From Tenodera sinensis (taxonomy: Eukaryota; Arthropoda; Insecta; Mantodea; Mantidae), in the NCBI GenBank assembly GCA_030765045.1, contig CM060964.1, forward strand, positions 155,957,990-156,021,989: a stretch of DNA of 64,000 nucleotides. Reading direction: 5' to 3'. The notes beneath the pieces were generated by a model. That model searched no databases and was not told the DNA's origin. It was given only the letters and a program-made list of their open reading frames with translations. The position numbers and the translations under genes are program-made. Positions 61,096 to 64,000 of the stretch are shown piece after piece (the first letter of the stretch is position 1; every line of letters starts with the position of its first letter).

Positions 61096-62349
61096 TCACA
61101 ATATTTTCGAGATGTAAGCCGCAGGACCAGGGGGAGGTAGAAGAAATGGTGTGATGAAGCCTCCCGTAGGAGGAACAGTTGGAAACGGAGCGGGAGGAAC
61201 TTGAACTAATGCGCTTGCAGACCCACTACTGGTTTCGTGCAGTTTTCGCATGTGTTTCTTGAGGTCGAAGTTCCTGCAAAAGCCTTTACCACATATCTTA
61301 CACGTAAACGGTTTTTTGTCGTTATGCGTATGCATATGAAATGTTAAATTATAGATCTGGTGGAAAGCTTTGTTACATATAGAGCACTTATACGCTTTTT
61401 CACCACTATGAGTCAGTTTATGATTCTTGTAATTGCCTTTCTGGTGAAAACCCTTTCCACAGAATTCACAAATAAAGGGTTTATAACCTGCATGGATTCT
61501 TGTATGTGTATTGAGAGTGGAACTCCTATTGAAGGCTTTGCCACATGTTTGACACTTATGAGGTTTTTCCGCCGTGTGAATTATCTTATGTCGGCACAAA
61601 GTGGATGCCTGTCGAAAACCTTTGCCACAAATTTTGCAAACGAAAGGTCTGGCTCCAGTGTGAACAGGCATATGCCTGGTGAGGTTGTAATGGGCATTGA
61701 AGACTTTGCCACATTCAGGGCAGGTGAAACTCTTCTGCTTGCTCGCCGCTCCAGAAACAGATCCTACCACACCGCTTCCATTCCCATTACTGCCAGTTCG
61801 TTTTCCGATGCGCTCCACGGACTGATGTGACTGCGGCGCTTGTGTGGTTGCCGTCGGTTGTGGCTTTGGAGAATGGGGACTAGGAATGGTCACCTTGTGG
61901 ACCGGACTAGTGTTGCCTATTGGAGCTGCACTTGAGCTCGGTGGCTCCGGCTGAGGCACGGAAGGCATGGGAGAAGGTCCCGGAGGGCTAGCGGGGTAGG
62001 ACACTCTCAGTAGTTGGTTAGGATGATAATACAATAAAGGATATTGATGTAACAAGTCCTGTGGTCGAAAGGCTGGAACATATTTCTTGAATGCCGAATC
62101 TAGGTTTACTGGATATGGAAGCTGCGGAAAGGACAGAACGGGCTCCGATATTCGCTTGTCCGGCTCCATGATTTTTGCTATGGAGAAAGTTAGAGGTCGA
62201 CTAGATGCAGAACATGACGACGTCGTGGTGGTAGTAGTTGTGGATGCCGCCGCTGCAGCAGCCAGGGCCGAAGATGTCCCCACGCCTTCGCCCGTCACGA
62301 CACTTGTCGAAGACTCCGTAGCCATGACCCCGGGAAGAAAGGGCTGCAT
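61096..62349 (-). CDS. erm: Fezf/earmuff zinc-finger transcription factor, last exon
   Basis: A nuclear repressor of the Fez family, which in flies acts in neural progenitors and brain patterning. With the start at the methionine beginning MQPFLPGVMATESS, the product is 417 residues. An Eh1 motif PLTFSIAKIM (about residues 53-62), which recruits Groucho, precedes a proline-rich linker. Six C2H2 fingers follow (about 208-371), beginning FTCPECGKVFNAHYNLTRHM and including HKCQTCGKAFNRSSTLNTHT, FICEFCGKGFHQKGNYKNHK and FTCKICGKGFCRNFDLKKHM; all Cys and His are in place. The finger order and sequences are those of Fezf1/2 and fly Erm. It ends AAYISKIL. The frame is open further upstream, but a strong splice acceptor at 62382 cuts it, so residues before CHPVDGEL are intron; an earlier exon may add coding sequence or only 5' UTR. 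Intact. Confidence 0.95.
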   Translation of the reverse strand: MQPFLPGVMATESSTSVVTGEGVGTSSALAAAAAASTTTTTTTSSCSASSRPLTFSIAKIMEPDKRISEPVLSFPQLPYPVNLDSAFKKYVPAFRPQDLLHQYPLLYYHPNQLLRVSYPASPPGPSPMPSVPQPEPPSSSAAPIGNTSPVHKVTIPSPHSPKPQPTATTQAPQSHQSVERIGKRTGSNGNGSGVVGSVSGAASKQKSFTCPECGKVFNAHYNLTRHMPVHTGARPFVCKICGKGFRQASTLCRHKIIHTAEKPHKCQTCGKAFNRSSTLNTHTRIHAGYKPFICEFCGKGFHQKGNYKNHKLTHSGEKAYKCSICNKAFHQIYNLTFHMHTHNDKKPFTCKICGKGFCRNFDLKKHMRKLHETSSGSASALVQVPPAPFPTVPPTGGFITPFLLPPPGPAAYISKIL

Positions 62350-62381
62350 CACTGTTAATTCTCCATCCACAGGATGACAGG

Positions 62382-62400
62382 CTGCAAACAAACAAACATA
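62382..62400 (-). promoter_or_regulatory. 3' splice site (intron acceptor) of erm
   Basis: On the minus strand TATGTTTGTTTGTTTGCAG, a pyrimidine tract plus CAG, directly precedes the exon, whose first base is 62381. There is no stop between this site and the proposed ATG at 62349. Confidence 0.75.
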
Positions 62401-63918
62401 ATTTATTGTAGACACGTAGTTCTAAAATTGAGATATGCATTAGCAGGCAGTTGGATTATATTTCGGATATAAAAGGTGCTGATGCGTTTGGACAGGAAGG
62501 TAGAGAATCACAAAAGGATAACCTCATTGGGTAACGAGCATGGCAAAGTGCTACAGTTTCTAGATATTGTCCATGCCTACGATTCCCCGGTAAGTATTCG
62601 TTTTTGTATGATGCGCCACATCACAGCGAACGTTTTGTAGACTGACACATTGATATGCTTCCTTTCCTTCTTTCACTCCACCTCTTCCCTTTTATCATCT
62701 CGTCATTTCTTCCTGATTCATTCCATATCCCTCCCTCCACTGCTAGATCTTCAATTGTCATGGGCCACTGAATGGGATAACATGCGATTCGCTCCTAGCT
62801 ACAATAGCTTCACCCTCATATCTCTGTCACTCTGTGCGCGCCCGGTTTCAATTATGGCTCTCCCTCCCCTATTCTGCTTCCCCTGTTTCTTTACTCTCGG
62901 AGCTAGTATTATGTGTGTTTGTGGTATCCCCACACCACAGTATCAGCTCATCACAGTCAATTAACAGGTTCAATATACTGTCACACCAAGGCTATTAACG
63001 AGGAAAGCAAGGGCCGAACAGATGGTAAAACGTATATGCTCGGTCAACCAATCTCTGGAGCATATGGTTCTGGGATCGTTTTATGTGCTCGTATTTCAAC
63101 AAATGCATTTTTTACCCACCGTATTACCCTTAGTAGGTGCATGGAGATAGAATAGTGCTTGCTTTTGTAGCACCGTGCGCTCTCGCTATAAATATTTTTA
63201 ACAGTTGCATAGGTCATTTATAACAATTGGCAAACTTACAAGGAAATACAGATAGTGTTAAATTAAGGTGTGAAGTTTAGGGCAACAACCTTACTAGAGT
63301 AAATTATTACGTAGTCCGTATCGCTCTCACGTTTACCCATAATCGTCCGCTTAGGTAATTGATTAGTTTATATCGTTCCTTTGTCTTTTTTAGAGTAGGT
63401 ACATTCCATGAAAGCGAGCTGTATGATTGTTCTGCCCAATGTAAATGTAGATGCTTGAGGCTAATCTCACAATGTCAATATTCATTGCAGTTTTCTTGCC
63501 CTTGCTGATATTTTGGATAAAGATTTTGTTCCATTAATTGACGTTTTTTGCAAAGTAACTCTCCTACTTCAGACAGAAAATCCCGTATATTAACGTTTTA
63601 TGCAACCTCATAATTCAGAATGTCCTGAAAGATACATAAGCAATCAAAAACCTGGATATATTTGTAATATTAGAATGGGAAAAATAAGGTAACGTTTCAT
63701 GTTTCTTCCCTAAAATAAGCTGAATTTTAAAACATTAACTCAAACAGCTATTTAAATTAGCCAGAACCTTCTGTCTCAAATGCGCAAGGACTATGTACTT
63801 TCTTTCGTAAACCTTTTACTATCAAAACTTAACATACTGAAAGCAAAACCATGAACGTGACATAAATAATAACTCTCTCATATGAGTGAACTCAGATAAG
63901 ACAGAATTATTCTATTTC

Positions 63919-63919
<1 letters not shown>
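62401..63919 (-). other. Intron or upstream region of erm
   Basis: No exon recognised. C/T-rich patches around 62650-62720. It probably holds erm intron sequence; any preceding exon or enhancer cannot be identified by eye. Confidence 0.45.

Positions 63920-63951
<32 letters not shown>
63920..63951. repeat. T32 homopolymer
   Basis: Uninterrupted poly-T close to the window end. Could be the A-tail of a retroposed element on the minus strand, but no body was identified beside it. Confidence 0.9.
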
Positions 63952-63952
<1 letters not shown>

Positions 63953-64000
63953 TGTATTTCTTATAAAAATGTATTATATGGGAATCATATATGCCAAAAC

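Noticed and set aside
61360..61830. 156-codon plus-strand frame over the zinc fingers
   Set aside because: Antisense shadow of the erm exon.
62397..62415. Upstream in-frame methionine (MSTINYV) as erm start
   Set aside because: It lies on the intron side of a strong splice acceptor at 62382, so it is probably not in the mature mRNA.

Overview
The window looks like gene-poor, transposon-rich chromosomal DNA from an insect. The one host gene is a Fezf/earmuff zinc-finger gene. Everything else is mobile DNA, very long (AAT)n arrays and several tRNA-derived SINE families. The repeat content would fit a large polyneopteran genome such as a cockroach, but that is an inference from repeat style, not a proof. 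There is no sign of bacterial organisation: no operons, CRISPR array, rRNA or intact tRNA gene.

Layout. 0-6 kb: a nearly complete Tc1/mariner element with recognisable inverted repeats and one nonsense codon; a decayed minus-strand coding segment split by a hairpin insertion; and a frameshifted Ty3/Gypsy gag-pol relic on the minus strand. 6-10 kb: a CRE/TATA promoter-like block (possible solo LTR) followed by a 0.9 kb (AAT)n array. 10-20 kb: SINEs, a 0.6 kb (ACTC)n array that grows out of a LINE 3' tail, a broken DNA-transposase-like gene with three 14-bp repeats beyond it, and a 1 kb (AAT)n array. 20-37 kb: a piggyBac-like relic, two mariner-type relics, a LINE reverse-transcriptase relic, nested SINEs with clear target-site duplications, and a scrap of Polinton/Maverick-type DNA polymerase. 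37-44 kb: another (AAT)n array and a 4.2 kb Jockey-type LINE on the minus strand with damaged ORF1 and ORF2. 44.8-47.4 kb: a young LTR element with near-identical LTRs and a 4-bp target duplication that has lost almost all of pol but keeps one long gag-like frame. 51-54 kb: (ATT)n, a 29-copy 57-bp tandem array and tetranucleotide repeats. 54-60 kb: SINEs, LINE tails and a small inverted-repeat element. 61.1-62.4 kb: the last exon of erm/Fezf on the minus strand, with a clear splice acceptor.

How the parts relate. The only sequence likely under host selection is the erm exon (Eh1 repressor motif plus six C2H2 fingers) and perhaps its intron or upstream DNA to the right end. The rest records successive insertions: SINE into SINE, hairpin into an older coding relic, LINE tails seeding microsatellites. 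The most informative items are the gag-only LTR element, the head-to-head SINE pairs, the repeated LINE tail linked to the (ACTC)n array, and the 57-bp coding-phase tandem array. I did not find a convincing new biological system.
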